From Actinomycetes bacterium (lineage in GTDB: Bacteria > Actinomycetota > Acidimicrobiia > Acidimicrobiales > Palsa-688), in contig JAJYMB010000144.1 of assembly GCA_021787365.1 (NCBI GenBank), positions 62,001 through 126,000 on the forward strand: a stretch of DNA of 64,000 bases, read 5' to 3'. The number at the start of each line of letters is the position of its first letter. The stretch's first letter is position 1. The position numbers and the translations under genes were made by a program. Below the pieces are notes generated by a model, which searched no databases, had not been told where the DNA came from, and worked only from the letters and a program-made list of their open reading frames with translations. Positions 42,453 through 53,880 of this stretch are shown one piece after another.

Positions 42453-43496
42453 GTGGAGCTCGAGCTCATGGTCGGGGGCCTCTCCTGGGAGCGCGCCGCG
42501 TCGCTCGCGGCGGCGGCGGAACGTTCGGGCCTGTCCGGCTTGGTCTTCACCGAGACGACCCAGGCTCCCTGGATGTCGATCGCGGCGGCGGCCATGGCGA
42601 CGAGCCGGCTGCGCCTGTCCACGGGCGTCGCCGTTGCCTTTGCCCGGAGCCCCATGGTCACCGCCCAGCTGGCCTGGGAGCTCGCCGACAACACCCGCGG
42701 GCGCTTCCGCCTCGGCCTCGGCAGCCAGGTCAGGACCCACGTCGAGCGCCGGTACGGCGCCGCGTTCGACCCGCCCGGCCCCCGGGTACGGGACTACGTC
42801 GAAGCGGTAAAGGCATGCTTTAGGGCTTTCCGGGGCGACGAGCCATTGGCGCACCACGGTCCCTACTACAACCTCACGTTGCTCCCCGAAGCCTGGGCGC
42901 CGCGCCGCCACCCCTACGGGGACATCAAGGTCGACGTCGCGGCTGTCAACCCGTGGATGTGCGCCATGGCGGCATCCACCGCCGACGGGATCCACGTCCA
43001 CCCGCTCCACTCCGTCGAGTACCTGAAAAAACGGCTCCTGCCGGCGGTTTCCGAAGGTGCTCTGGCAGCAGGCAGGCCCCCTTCGGAAGTGGAGCTCACA
43101 GTCGCGGTGTTTGCCGTTGCCGGCGACACCAAACAAGAGCGCGCCCCCCAGCTCGAGTGGGCACGGCGCCAGGTCGCTTTCTACGGCTCGACCCGCAACT
43201 ACGCCTTCCAGTTCGACGACTTGGGCTTCGCAGGTACTTCGGCCGCGCTGAACGAGCGGCTGAAAGCCGGCGACCTGACAGGGATGTCGGCCACTGTCAC
43301 CGACGAGATGCTCGCGCATTTCGCGGTCCTCGGCCCATGGGACGGCATGGCCGAGGCCTTGGTGGGGCGCTACGGGGGCATCGCCACGCGTATCGTGTTG
43401 TACCTCGCCCCCGAGATCTGGGCCGAGGACACGACCGATCCTGGCGTTATAGGGCGCTGGGGCGAGGTGGGGCGCGAAATTGCCGCCGCCAGCTGA
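42453..43496 (+). CDS. Luciferase-like (F420/FMN) oxidoreductase, second copy
   Basis: A 347-residue luciferase-like monooxygenase family protein, co-transcribed with the first. It has VFTETTQAPWMSIAAAA, the loop GVAVAFARSPMVTAQLAWEL, GRFRLGLGSQV and VNPWMCAMAASTADGIHVHP, close to the F420-dependent TIGR03617-type subgroup. The GTG start has AGGAGCAAGGA upstream. The two copies differ clearly in sequence, so they are paralogues rather than a recent duplication. Confidence 0.8.
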   Translation: MELELMVGGLSWERAASLAAAAERSGLSGLVFTETTQAPWMSIAAAAMATSRLRLSTGVAVAFARSPMVTAQLAWELADNTRGRFRLGLGSQVRTHVERRYGAAFDPPGPRVRDYVEAVKACFRAFRGDEPLAHHGPYYNLTLLPEAWAPRRHPYGDIKVDVAAVNPWMCAMAASTADGIHVHPLHSVEYLKKRLLPAVSEGALAAGRPPSEVELTVAVFAVAGDTKQERAPQLEWARRQVAFYGSTRNYAFQFDDLGFAGTSAALNERLKAGDLTGMSATVTDEMLAHFAVLGPWDGMAEALVGRYGGIATRIVLYLAPEIWAEDTTDPGVIGRWGEVGREIAAAS

Positions 43497-43509
43497 CGCC
43501 GGCAGGGGT

Positions 43510-45528
<2,019 letters not shown>

Positions 45529-45649
45529 TCACCAGGCTACTAGGGCCCTGTGACAGCCCTTCGAGGAGGGCCGTTGCCGTGAGCCAGCCGCGAGCCAGCC
45601 GTGAGCACCGGGGTTGGCGCCGCTCGTTTGCGGCGGCCCGCTCGGCTCC

Positions 45650-46756
45650 TCAGAGAGCAGTACCGCCCCCCACGACCATGTCGCCTTCGGGGCTCGGCTC
45701 GTAGAGCACGACCGCCTGGCCCGGAGCTGGCCGGCGGACAGGGACGTCGAAGACCACGGCGCCGGCGCCGCGCTCGGCAGCGCCGGCGGTGGTTTCGACA
45801 GCGCCGGCCTCGGCCGCGCCCCCCGGGGCCCAGCGCCCCGCAACGGGCTGGCCGTGGGCGCTCAGTTGCACTTCGACAGGGGCGCCCGAGGCCAGCGGCC
45901 CTGCCGTCCAGGCCATCTGGCCCAGGCTCACCGTGCCGACCATGAGGTCCTCGAGGCCGCCCACGGTTGCCGTCCGGGAAGCCAGGTCGACCCCCACCAC
46001 ATAGCGCCTCTCGGGAACGGACCTGGCAACAAGGCCAAGCTTCCGGCGCTGGCCGACGGTGAGCAGTTCGAGCGCTTCGACCTCGCCCAACTCCTCGCCT
46101 GTGGTGGCGACCAGGCGGCCGGGCCCCAACCGGGCCCGGTCGCGAAGAAAGCTCTCGCGTCCCGCCACCTTGGAGATGAAACAGACATCCTGGCTGTCTG
46201 GCTTGGCGGCCGTGCGCAGGCCCAGTTCGCCGGCGAGGGCCCGGACTTCTGCCTTGGCGAACTCACCTACCGGCAGACGCAAGCGGGCCAGCTGGCTCTG
46301 GCCGAGCATGTAGAGCACGTACGACTGGTCCTTGGCGGGGTCTCGCCCCCGGCGGAGCTGGAACACCGACCCGGTCTCGGACACGCGCGCGTGGTGCCCG
46401 GTCGCGATCGCGTCGAAGCCGACCAGGAGGGCCCGGTCCAAGAACCGGTCGAACTTGAGGTGGGCGTTGCAGGCTACGCACGGGTTCGGCGTGAGGGCAC
46501 TCGTATGGGCGGAGACATAAGGGCGAACGACGTCGCGCTCGAAGTCGCTCGTGAAGTTGAAGACGTGGTGCTCGACTCCAAGCTGCTGGCACACCCGGCG
46601 GGCGTCCTCGACGTCGGCCACTGAGCAACAGCCCGTGTCCGACGGCCCTCCCCAAAGCTTCATGGTGGCCCCGGAGACATCGTGGCCCTCACGCACCAAC
46701 AGCGCCGCCGCCACGGACGAGTCGACCCCCCCAGACATCGCGACAAGCACGCGCAT
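45650..46756 (-). CDS. mnmA: tRNA-specific 2-thiouridylase
   Basis: Thiolates U34 of Lys, Glu and Gln tRNAs using sulfur from IscS. It is 368 residues. The PP-loop is AMSGGVDSSVAA; the catalytic cysteines are in NPCVACNAHLKF and DVCFI. Near the C-terminus an Ala/Gly-rich insert (about 20 residues, AEAGAVETTAGAAERGAGA) interrupts the beta-barrel domain. ATG 46756 is the first start in line with the family. It follows iscS by 121 bp on the same strand. Confidence 0.94.
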   Translation of the reverse strand: MRVLVAMSGGVDSSVAAALLVREGHDVSGATMKLWGGPSDTGCCSVADVEDARRVCQQLGVEHHVFNFTSDFERDVVRPYVSAHTSALTPNPCVACNAHLKFDRFLDRALLVGFDAIATGHHARVSETGSVFQLRRGRDPAKDQSYVLYMLGQSQLARLRLPVGEFAKAEVRALAGELGLRTAAKPDSQDVCFISKVAGRESFLRDRARLGPGRLVATTGEELGEVEALELLTVGQRRKLGLVARSVPERRYVVGVDLASRTATVGGLEDLMVGTVSLGQMAWTAGPLASGAPVEVQLSAHGQPVAGRWAPGGAAEAGAVETTAGAAERGAGAVVFDVPVRRPAPGQAVVLYEPSPEGDMVVGGGTAL

Positions 46757-46877
46757 CAAGTGGCCCCGGTTCCCCCCGCCGGCAGGGGCACCTGCGTGAG
46801 GAGACTCGTCGTTCTGGGTGCACCCGGGCTTTCCGGGGGTACTTCCACCTCGTCTGGCAGCGCGGTCTGCACCCGGT

Positions 46878-48095
46878 TCACCGTCTTGCACCCAGATGAG
46901 CCACGGGCACCAGAGCGGGTGCACCTGGCGCCCCGCCGGCGCTGTTCGGCCGGCCACCGCCGGCACGGAGCCGCTCCACGGCCTCGGGCACCGCACGGAG
47001 GGCGGTGCGGACCTCCTCGGCCGTCGTCGTGTGGCCGAGCGTGAGGCGGAGCGCGCCCATGGCTTCAGGTTCGGAGTAGCCCATGGCCCTGAGCACGTGG
47101 CTCGGCTCCATGGCCCCGCTGGCACAGGCCGACCCCGCTGACGCCGCCACGCCGGAGCCGTCGAGGAGCATGAGCAGGGCCTCGCTCTCGATGCCTTCGA
47201 TCACGAGATGGCAGTGGCCAGGTGCTTTTTCCTGGCCGGGGGCGGTTTCCCGAGACCCCGGTACGCCGGCCAGGAGCCCAGCGCACAACTCCTTGCGAAG
47301 GGCGCCGACGCGCGCGACCGCGCTCTCGCGCTCCGCGAGGGTGGCCACGAGGGCGGCCGCCAGCCCGACGATCCCGGCGACGTTGTGGGTGCCGGCGCGC
47401 CGTTCGCGCTCTTGGGGCCCACCGAAAAAGAGCGGCTCCAACCTGACGGGCCTCCGGAAAGCGAGGGCGCCGGCCCCCTGCGGCCCGCCGAACTTGTGGG
47501 CGCTGATGCTCACGATGTCCGCCTGCGCGGCGAGCAGGGAGACGTCGTACCAGGGGACGGCCTGGACGGCGTCGGTATGGAGGACCGCACCGGGGGACCG
47601 CCTGCGGACGAGACGCGCCACCTCGTCGAACGGCTGAAGGGTGCCGACCTCGTTGTTGACCAGTTGGACGGACACGAGGCTGACCGACCTGTCGAGAGCG
47701 CCCGACAGGGCCGCCAGGTCCATGACGCCGTCCTTTCCCACCCCGACTACCCGGGCCTCCCCTGAGCCATGGCGTTCCGCGGCCAAGGCCGCGTTGAGCA
47801 CGCAGTGGTGCTCGATCGCGCTCACGACAAGCGGTCCGGGCGCGGCACGCACGCGTCCGAGTACGGCCAGGTTGGCAGCCTCGGTGCCGCCACTTGTGAA
47901 CACCACGTCACCGGGCGCGGTACCGAGCACGTGAGCGACGACGTCGCGGGCTTCGTCGACCGCGGCCCTGGCCGCGCGTGCCACCGAGTGCGAACCGGAC
48001 GGGTTGCCATAGCGCCCCCCGAGCCAGGGCTCCATCGCCACGCGAGCCTCGGGGCGAAGGGGCGTGGTGGCAGCGTGGTCGAGGTAGGCGGTCAC
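46878..48095 (-). CDS. iscS: Cysteine desulfurase (NifS/IscS family)
   Basis: PLP enzyme releasing sulfur from cysteine, here most likely feeding MnmA. It is 405 residues. YLDHAATTPLRPE is the N-terminus, the PLP lysine is in SISAHKFGGPQGAGAL, and the active-site cysteine is in GSACASGAMEPSHVL. GTG 48095 overlaps the L,D-transpeptidase stop (GTGA), so it is the middle gene of a transpeptidase-iscS-mnmA operon. The C-terminal 25 residues (Gly/Ala/Pro-rich) extend past the fold. Confidence 0.93.
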   Translation of the reverse strand: MTAYLDHAATTPLRPEARVAMEPWLGGRYGNPSGSHSVARAARAAVDEARDVVAHVLGTAPGDVVFTSGGTEAANLAVLGRVRAAPGPLVVSAIEHHCVLNAALAAERHGSGEARVVGVGKDGVMDLAALSGALDRSVSLVSVQLVNNEVGTLQPFDEVARLVRRRSPGAVLHTDAVQAVPWYDVSLLAAQADIVSISAHKFGGPQGAGALAFRRPVRLEPLFFGGPQERERRAGTHNVAGIVGLAAALVATLAERESAVARVGALRKELCAGLLAGVPGSRETAPGQEKAPGHCHLVIEGIESEALLMLLDGSGVAASAGSACASGAMEPSHVLRAMGYSEPEAMGALRLTLGHTTTAEEVRTALRAVPEAVERLRAGGGRPNSAGGAPGAPALVPVAHLGARR

Positions 48096-49678
48096 GCCGG
48101 CGGCAACGTGGTGGGAGAGAACGGGGCGCTCTTCGGAGGCGGCGGCAAGGTGGTCGGGGGGACGCTCACCTTCGAGGTCAGCTGGCTCACCTTGGCCGGC
48201 GTCCAGATGACGGTGGAGTTGGAGAACGACCAGTCCATCACACCCTGGTCGCCCATGATCGGCGGCCGCGTGCTGTTCACCACCTTCACCACGTCACCAG
48301 CCCGGCTGAAGAAGAAGAAGGTCTCCGCCCGCAGGGGCGACAGGTTGACGCAGCCGTGGGAAATATTGACGTAGCCCTGCTGGGGGAGGTCCCAGGGGGC
48401 GGCGTGGACGTACTCGCCACTGCTCGAGATGTGCACGTCCCAGTAGACCAGTTCGTTGTACCCACCCGGTGAGTTGACCGGGATGCCGACCGACGACGAG
48501 ATCATGCGGACAACCCCAGTGCGGTCGAGGACTATGTGTGTCCCGTCCTGGGTGGGCCATTTCGGCGACCCGGCACTGATCGGCCATCTGTAGACCGGTT
48601 TCCCGTTGTCGTAGACGGTCATGGTGTGGGTGGCGACGTTGACGACCGAGATGTGGCTCGGGCCGATGACGAAACTGGTCGAAAGTCGCCCCTCCCCCCA
48701 CGCGCCCCCACCGATATGCCAGCCGGCGAGGTTGCCAGTCAACTCGACCTGCTCCCCGACGGGCCAGAAATGCGCCGGGCGGAAGTGCAACTCGACCGAG
48801 CTGAACCAGTGCCAGCCGCCTGGCACGGGCTTGCTCATCGCAAGGTGGAGGTGAGACAGAACAGCCTGCTGAGCGGCATAAGTGTTGACCGGGCGGTTGA
48901 AGTAGATGACTATGGGCTGGCCGATCCCGACCGATATGTCGGGGGGCGGGAACAGGCTGATGACGTTCTCCACGACCTTTGGCGGGGCCGTGGCGAAGTG
49001 GGCCGAGCCGTAGGCCGTAACGCCGCCGACCACCTCGTAGCTCACCGTGTACTTCGTGCCCGGTAGGAGCGTCCCCTTCGCCGTCCACTTGGCGCCGCCG
49101 GGCGCGATAGCCCCCGGAACAGGCGTGCTGCTTGCCCCGCTCCCCGAAACCGCTCGGACCTGTACGTGGACGAGCCTGGCGCCGGCGGGTGCACGGACGC
49201 TCGCCACCGTGGCTAGGTTGGCGTGAGCGGAGCCATTGGGTGGTACGACGCTCACGTGCGAGACCAGCTGGGCCGCGGCGTGGGCCTTGGACGTGGTTGT
49301 CGTCGTCGAGAGAGTCGTCGTGGTGGACCGAGCTGTAGTGGTTGTGGCAGCCGTAGTGGAGGGAGCCTTGGTGGAGGGAGCCTTGGTGGAGGGAGCCTTG
49401 GTCGGAGCGGTAGTGGAAGGAGCCGACGTCGAAGGAGCCGACGTCGAAGGAGCCGTGGTGGGCGGGGTTGCCGGCGCGGTCGTCGAGATGGCCGGCGCCG
49501 CGCTCGGCCCCGCAAAGCCCCCGGTCGCGACCACCCCGACGAAGGCACCCACCACGAGCGCAGCTGCCACCAGGACGAGCGTCGCCGCCGTGCTCACACC
49601 ACCGCTTGCGCGAGGCCTCCGCCCAGCCTTGGTGCTACCACCGCCAGCGCGGGGCGTCCGCCCACCCTTCGTGCTCAC
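48092..49678 (-). CDS. L,D-transpeptidase (YkuD domain) with Ig-like domains
   Basis: Cell-wall crosslinking enzyme making 3-3 links in peptidoglycan, 528 residues. A basic N-terminus leads to a signal-anchor helix (STAATLVLVAAALVVGAFVG). A Ser/Thr/Pro/Ala-rich spacer follows with repeated APSTKAPSTKAPSTT, then an Ig-like region, and the YkuD domain with HTMTVYDNGKPVYRWPISAG and the catalytic SHGCVNLSP. The arrangement resembles mycobacterial Ldt enzymes. A Pro-rich tail ends the protein. GTG 49678 is chosen: TAGCCT lies seven bases upstream; the longer upstream frame is a shadow of glgB. Confidence 0.87.
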   Translation of the reverse strand: MSTKGGRTPRAGGGSTKAGRRPRASGGVSTAATLVLVAAALVVGAFVGVVATGGFAGPSAAPAISTTAPATPPTTAPSTSAPSTSAPSTTAPTKAPSTKAPSTKAPSTTAATTTTARSTTTTLSTTTTTSKAHAAAQLVSHVSVVPPNGSAHANLATVASVRAPAGARLVHVQVRAVSGSGASSTPVPGAIAPGGAKWTAKGTLLPGTKYTVSYEVVGGVTAYGSAHFATAPPKVVENVISLFPPPDISVGIGQPIVIYFNRPVNTYAAQQAVLSHLHLAMSKPVPGGWHWFSSVELHFRPAHFWPVGEQVELTGNLAGWHIGGGAWGEGRLSTSFVIGPSHISVVNVATHTMTVYDNGKPVYRWPISAGSPKWPTQDGTHIVLDRTGVVRMISSSVGIPVNSPGGYNELVYWDVHISSSGEYVHAAPWDLPQQGYVNISHGCVNLSPLRAETFFFFSRAGDVVKVVNSTRPPIMGDQGVMDWSFSNSTVIWTPAKVSQLTSKVSVPPTTLPPPPKSAPFSPTTLPPA

Positions 49679-49685
49679 GAATAAA

Positions 49686-49691
49686 AGGCTA
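49686..49691 (-). promoter_or_regulatory. -10-like TAGCCT before the transpeptidase operon
   Basis: TAGCCT on the minus strand ends seven bases before GTG 49678, in a locally AT-rich stretch. The rest of the 181-bp gap to glgB holds no clear terminator or ORF. Confidence 0.45.
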
Positions 49692-49859
49692 GAGGCAACA
49701 AGGTGCTGAGCGGTGCCAAGGGGTGGCGAGGACGGTCCGCGGCGGTGGGGAGGCCTGGCGAGACCGAGCACGTGCGGGGCGCGACGTCGACCGTGAGTTC
49801 CCCGATTGCCGGCGGCGAGGTTCCCCGGCCTCCCGGTGCCCCAGCGGGAACCGACCAGC

Positions 49860-52304
49860 TCAGGGCGCCGGCGCCAGCCACAGCACGCCGAGAGGCGGCA
49901 GCAACATCTCGGCTGAGCAGGGCTGACCGTGCCAGCCTTGCTCGGTCGCATTGACCACGCCCATGTTGCCGAGGCCGCTGCCCCCCCACTCCGTCGCGTC
50001 GGTGTTGACCAGCTCTGCCCAGCGGCCGGGGCGGGGGAGGCCCACCCTGTAGCCGAGCTGGGGCACGGGCGAGAAGTTGGCCACGCAGGCCACGACGTCG
50101 GCAGGCGGCGGGACTCCGTCAGGGCGCGGCGGGACTCCGTCAGGGCTCGTTCGCGCCGGGCCCTCATCCGCGCGATTTCGCGCCGGGCTCTCGCCCGTCC
50201 ACGCGGATGATGCCTGCCGCGAGCCGCCGGCGGTGTGCCCGGGAACGCGCCTCGAGCGGTAGAAGGACAACACGTTGTGGTCGGCGTCGCTGGCGTCGAT
50301 CCAGCGGAAGCCGGATGGGTTGAAATCCTCCTCCCACAGGGCGGGCTCGGCCCGGTAGACCCGGTTGAGCTCGGCCACGAGCCGCTGCAGCTTGGCGTGG
50401 TCGGCCCATTCGTCGAGGATCCACCAGTCGAGGGGCCGGTCGGCCGACCATTCGGGCTCTTCCCCGAGCTCGCCGCCCATGAACAGCAGCTTCTTGCCGG
50501 GGTGCGCCCACATCCAGGCGTACAGAGCGCGCAGGTTGGCGAGCTGCTGCCAACGGTCTCCGGGCATCTTGGCAAGGAGCGACCGCTTGCCGTGCACGAC
50601 CTCGTCGTGGGAGAGGGGGAGGATGAAGTTCTCGTGCCAGGCGTAGATGAGGCCAAAAGTGAGGTCGTTTTGGTGGTAACGGCGGAACAGTGAGTCAACC
50701 TCGAAGTAGCGGAGCGTGTCGTGCATCCAGCCCATGTTCCACTTGAAGCCGAAACCGAGGCCGCCGAGGTAGGTGGGGCGCGACACCGCCGGCCAGGCGG
50801 TCGACTCCTCGGCGATGGTCGTGACCCCGGGGCAAAGCGAGAAGACGAGCTCGTTGGTCTCCTTCAAGAAATCCACTGACTCCAAGTTCTCGTTGCCCCC
50901 GAACTTGTTTGGCACCCACTCGCCCGCCTGGCGCGAGTAGTCGAGGTACAGCATCGAGGCCACGGCGTCCACCCTGAGGCCGTCGATGTGGAACTCCTCG
51001 GCCCAGAAAAGGGCGTTGGCGGTGAGGAAGTTGCGGACCTCGTGGCGGCCGACGTTGAACACGAGGGTGCCCCAATCGGGGTGCGCACCCATGGCCCCGG
51101 AGTGCTCGTAGAGGGCGGTCCCGTCGAAGTGGGCGAGAGCCCACTCGTCCCTCGGGAAGTGGGCCGGCACCCAGTCGACGATCACGCCGATGCCACGGCG
51201 GTGCAAGGCGTCGACGAGCACCCGGAAGTCGTCGGGGCTGCCGAAGCGGGCGGTCGGCGCGTAGTAGGCGCTCACCTGGTAGCCCCAGCTACCCCCGAAG
51301 GGGTGCTCGGCCACCGGCAGGAACTCGACGTGGGTGAACCCCATGGAAGCGACGTACTCGGGCAATTGCTCGGCCAGCTCGAGGTACGTGAGGGGCCGGG
51401 AACCGCTGGCCTGGCCACCGCCCCAACGCCACGACCCGAGGTGGACCTCGTAGATGGACATGGGCTTCGCGAGCTCGTCGGCCTTGGCCCGCTCGTCCAT
51501 CCACACGCCGTCTTGCCAGTCGTGCGCCGGCGGGCTGGCGACGACGGAAGCCGTGCCGGGTGGCATTTCCGTCGCGAAGGCCATCGGGTCGGCTTTCAGC
51601 ATGAGCCGCTCGTCGGCGCCCACGATCTCGTACTTGTAGCGCGCCCCTGCCTCGACCCCCGGCACGAACAGCTCCCAGACGCCGGAGCTGCCCATGGTGC
51701 GCATCGGGTGGACGCGGCCGTCCCAGAAGTTCCAGTCCCCGACCACCCTCACGGCCTTGGCGTTGGGCGCCCAGACGGCGAACGCCGTCCCCATGACGCC
51801 TTCGTGCTCGCGAGGGTGGGCGCCGAGCACCTCCCAGAGCCGGCGGTGACGGCCCTCGTTGAACAGGTACAGGTCGAGCTCGCCGAGCGTGGGCCAGTGC
51901 CGGTAGGGGTCGTCGAACACGAACCCGGGCGCCCCAGCCCTGCCGTAGATCGCCTCCAGCCGGTAGCCCTCAGCACTCGCGACCAGGGGGGCTTCCCAGA
52001 GGCCGGCCGGGTGGGCCTGGCGCATCGGTGTGCGGCGGAGCACGGGCGCGCCCGGCCCCGAGCCGGGCGCGCCCGGCCCCGAGCCGGTGACGAGCAGGTA
52101 CATCTCGCTCGCCCCAGGCCTGAAGGCCCTCACCCTGCCGCCGTGACGGCCGAGCACGGAGTGGGGGTCGGGGTGGCGTCCCTCTACGAGGCGCTCCACT
52201 TCGGAGCGGTCGAGCTCGACTTCGCGGCCGAGCGCTCCCACGCCGCCGCCGCCGCCGGCCACGGCCTCCGCTCCCACCTCCTCGTAACCGCTCTTCTTCG
52301 TCAT
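49860..52304 (-). CDS. glgB: 1,4-alpha-glucan branching enzyme
   Basis: Makes alpha-1,6 branches on the glucan extended by GlgE. It is 814 residues: an N-terminal CBM48-like pair (AVWAPNAKAVRVVGDWNFWD), a GH13 barrel with nucleophile Asp in DGLRVDAVASML, acid Glu in IAEESTAW and transition-state residues in PLSHDEVVHGK, then a beta domain. ATG 52304 has GGAGG upstream. Two in-frame micro-duplications are present: GSGPGAPGSGPGAP in the N-terminal domain and PDGVPPRPDGVPP in a roughly 40-residue disordered insert before the last beta domain. It is last in the glgE operon. Confidence 0.95.
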   Translation of the reverse strand: MTKKSGYEEVGAEAVAGGGGGVGALGREVELDRSEVERLVEGRHPDPHSVLGRHGGRVRAFRPGASEMYLLVTGSGPGAPGSGPGAPVLRRTPMRQAHPAGLWEAPLVASAEGYRLEAIYGRAGAPGFVFDDPYRHWPTLGELDLYLFNEGRHRRLWEVLGAHPREHEGVMGTAFAVWAPNAKAVRVVGDWNFWDGRVHPMRTMGSSGVWELFVPGVEAGARYKYEIVGADERLMLKADPMAFATEMPPGTASVVASPPAHDWQDGVWMDERAKADELAKPMSIYEVHLGSWRWGGGQASGSRPLTYLELAEQLPEYVASMGFTHVEFLPVAEHPFGGSWGYQVSAYYAPTARFGSPDDFRVLVDALHRRGIGVIVDWVPAHFPRDEWALAHFDGTALYEHSGAMGAHPDWGTLVFNVGRHEVRNFLTANALFWAEEFHIDGLRVDAVASMLYLDYSRQAGEWVPNKFGGNENLESVDFLKETNELVFSLCPGVTTIAEESTAWPAVSRPTYLGGLGFGFKWNMGWMHDTLRYFEVDSLFRRYHQNDLTFGLIYAWHENFILPLSHDEVVHGKRSLLAKMPGDRWQQLANLRALYAWMWAHPGKKLLFMGGELGEEPEWSADRPLDWWILDEWADHAKLQRLVAELNRVYRAEPALWEEDFNPSGFRWIDASDADHNVLSFYRSRRVPGHTAGGSRQASSAWTGESPARNRADEGPARTSPDGVPPRPDGVPPPADVVACVANFSPVPQLGYRVGLPRPGRWAELVNTDATEWGGSGLGNMGVVNATEQGWHGQPCSAEMLLPPLGVLWLAPAP
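50107..50145. repeat. In-frame 21-bp duplication inside glgB
   Basis: GGCGGGACTCCGTCAGGG occurs twice with period 21, adding seven residues to a flexible insert of GlgB. It shows the same micro-duplication tendency as the stop-codon repeats, here without shifting frame. Confidence 0.85.
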
Positions 52305-52330
52305 CGGTCGCCTCCTATAGCTTGTCGTGG

Positions 52331-52360
52331 CTCCAACTAGCTCCAACCAGCTCCAACCAG
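52331..52360. repeat. Three-copy 10-bp tandem repeat between mak and glgB
   Basis: CTCCAACTAG, CTCCAACCAG, CTCCAACCAG in direct order within the 82-bp gap downstream of the maltokinase stop, just before the glgB ribosome binding site. Confidence 0.9.
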
Positions 52361-52386
52361 CTTGGCCCGGCCTCCAGCCGGCCCGG

Positions 52387-53880
52387 CTACCCTGCCTTGC
52401 CTTCGCGCACCCCGCCGGCGCGGCCCGCCAGGCCGGCAAAGGCACCCCCGAGACCCTCGCAGAGCCTGCGGAGGGCGTTTAGGGGGATGGCCGCCCAGCC
52501 CGGGCGGAAGGCGCGCTCGTACGAGAGCTCGTAGAGCACTTTTTCCAGTTCGAAAGCCAGTCCCAGGGCTTCCCGGTCGCCCGCTGAAGCAGGGAGCAGC
52601 TCCTCGATCCCGCTGCAGCCCAGGTAGCCGTGGAGGAAGGCCTCGACGTTGCGCGCTTCCCAAGCCATGGCGAGGGACTCGAGCGTCTCTGCAACCGGGC
52701 CACCAGCGCCCGGCCCGGCCAGGTCGAACTGGGCGTCCCGGTACTGCGCCGCCCCGAACTGAGCGGCGTAGTCGAACGAACGTAGCATGCCGGCGACGTC
52801 CTTCATGGGCGACAGCGCCCTCAGGCGTTCCTCGACGGGCCGGTTGGGCTCTCCCTCGAAGTCGAGCACGTACCAGCCGGAGTCGGTGCGCATGACCTGG
52901 CCCAGGTGGTAGTCGCCGTGCGGCCGCAGGGCCAGCCCGAGGTCCGAAACGGCTTGGAAGCGCTGGAAGAGCGGCTGGGCGGCTCTGGCCAGGTCCGGCC
53001 CGATGGCCTGAAGCTCTGCCTCCGCCGAGGCCAGTAGGCGCGCCCACGACGAGGACCAGTCCCGCGAAGTGCCGAACGCCCCGGCCATCGACAGGTGCAT
53101 CTCGGCCGTGACGAGGCCCAGGCGCTCGGCTTCGCCGGCAAAGTCGCCACCCTTCTGGCCGGGGCCGGCTACTTCCTCTCCCGTTGGGGCCTCGCTACCG
53201 GTCACCTCGGGCGCGTACAGGTCGCGAAGCGACGTTAGGGCGAGCGCCCACCCGTCCGTGCCACCGGCCAGGTACTCCTGGCCGAACGCGAGGTCGGTCG
53301 CTCCCTTGCGCCAGCGCAAGACAGGCCGCGCCACGTGGGCGAACCCCACCCGGGCCAGCGCCGTGGTGACCTCGGCGTCGAGGTTGGGGCCGCCCGAGAG
53401 CCGCCGGAAGATCTTGAGGATCAGCCTGTCGTCGTAGACGACCGAGGTGTTGGACTGTTCAGCCACGAGCGGACGGGCGATGTCGGCGTGCTCGGTGCCG
53501 CCGCTCGCAGCCTCGAGGAGGGCGATCGCCATCTCCCCGTCAACCGTCGCGTCGTAGTAGGTGCGGCCACCGGCGCTGCCGACGAGGGCCGCCTCGTGGC
53601 CAGCTACCCGGTCCGCCGCTTGGTCGCTGGCGCGCTCGGCCAGCAGGAGCTGGTAACGGTCCTCGGGAGCGGCGACAACGGCCCAGAGCAACCTGCCGCC
53701 CGTCGGCGGCTCGGACAGCGCGCCCGACTCGAGCACGCTGACCGCCGACGGCGCGCCCGTACCGGCAAACCAGCGTTGACGAGCGAGGTACGGGGCGAGC
53801 ATTCCCTCGAGGCCGGGGGGCAGACCCCCTTCTACGAGGCAAAACCTGCCCTCGCCCACTCCTAGCTCAACAACTTCCAC
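52387..53880 (-). CDS. mak: Maltokinase (Mak/Pep2)
   Basis: Phosphorylates maltose from TreS to maltose-1-phosphate, the GlgE donor. It is 497 residues with an N-terminal cap ([12 protein letters not shown]), [20 protein letters not shown] (ATP-binding lysine) and a C-terminal aminoglycoside-phosphotransferase-type core: catalytic Asp in [11 protein letters not shown] and metal-binding [11 protein letters not shown] 53880 overlaps the end of treS by 14 bp. An in-frame ATG at 53919 lies further inside treS and is less likely. Confidence 0.88.
   Translation of the reverse strand: MEVVELGVGEGRFCLVEGGLPPGLEGMLAPYLARQRWFAGTGAPSAVSVLESGALSEPPTGGRLLWAVVAAPEDRYQLLLAERASDQAADRVAGHEAALVGSAGGRTYYDATVDGEMAIALLEAASGGTEHADIARPLVAEQSNTSVVYDDRLILKIFRRLSGGPNLDAEVTTALARVGFAHVARPVLRWRKGATDLAFGQEYLAGGTDGWALALTSLRDLYAPEVTGSEAPTGEEVAGPGQKGGDFAGEAERLGLVTAEMHLSMAGAFGTSRDWSSSWARLLASAEAELQAIGPDLARAAQPLFQRFQAVSDLGLALRPHGDYHLGQVMRTDSGWYVLDFEGEPNRPVEERLRALSPMKDVAGMLRSFDYAAQFGAAQYRDAQFDLAGPGAGGPVAETLESLAMAWEARNVEAFLHGYLGCSGIEELLPASAGDREALGLAFELEKVLYELSYERAFRPGWAAIPLNALRRLCEGLGGAFAGLAGRAGGVREGKAG

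Noticed and set aside
46886-46900. TTGCACCCAGATGA resembling the fucose operator block
   Set aside because: It encodes the last residues of IscS (AHLGA) and lacks the nine-base centre of the motif; probably chance.
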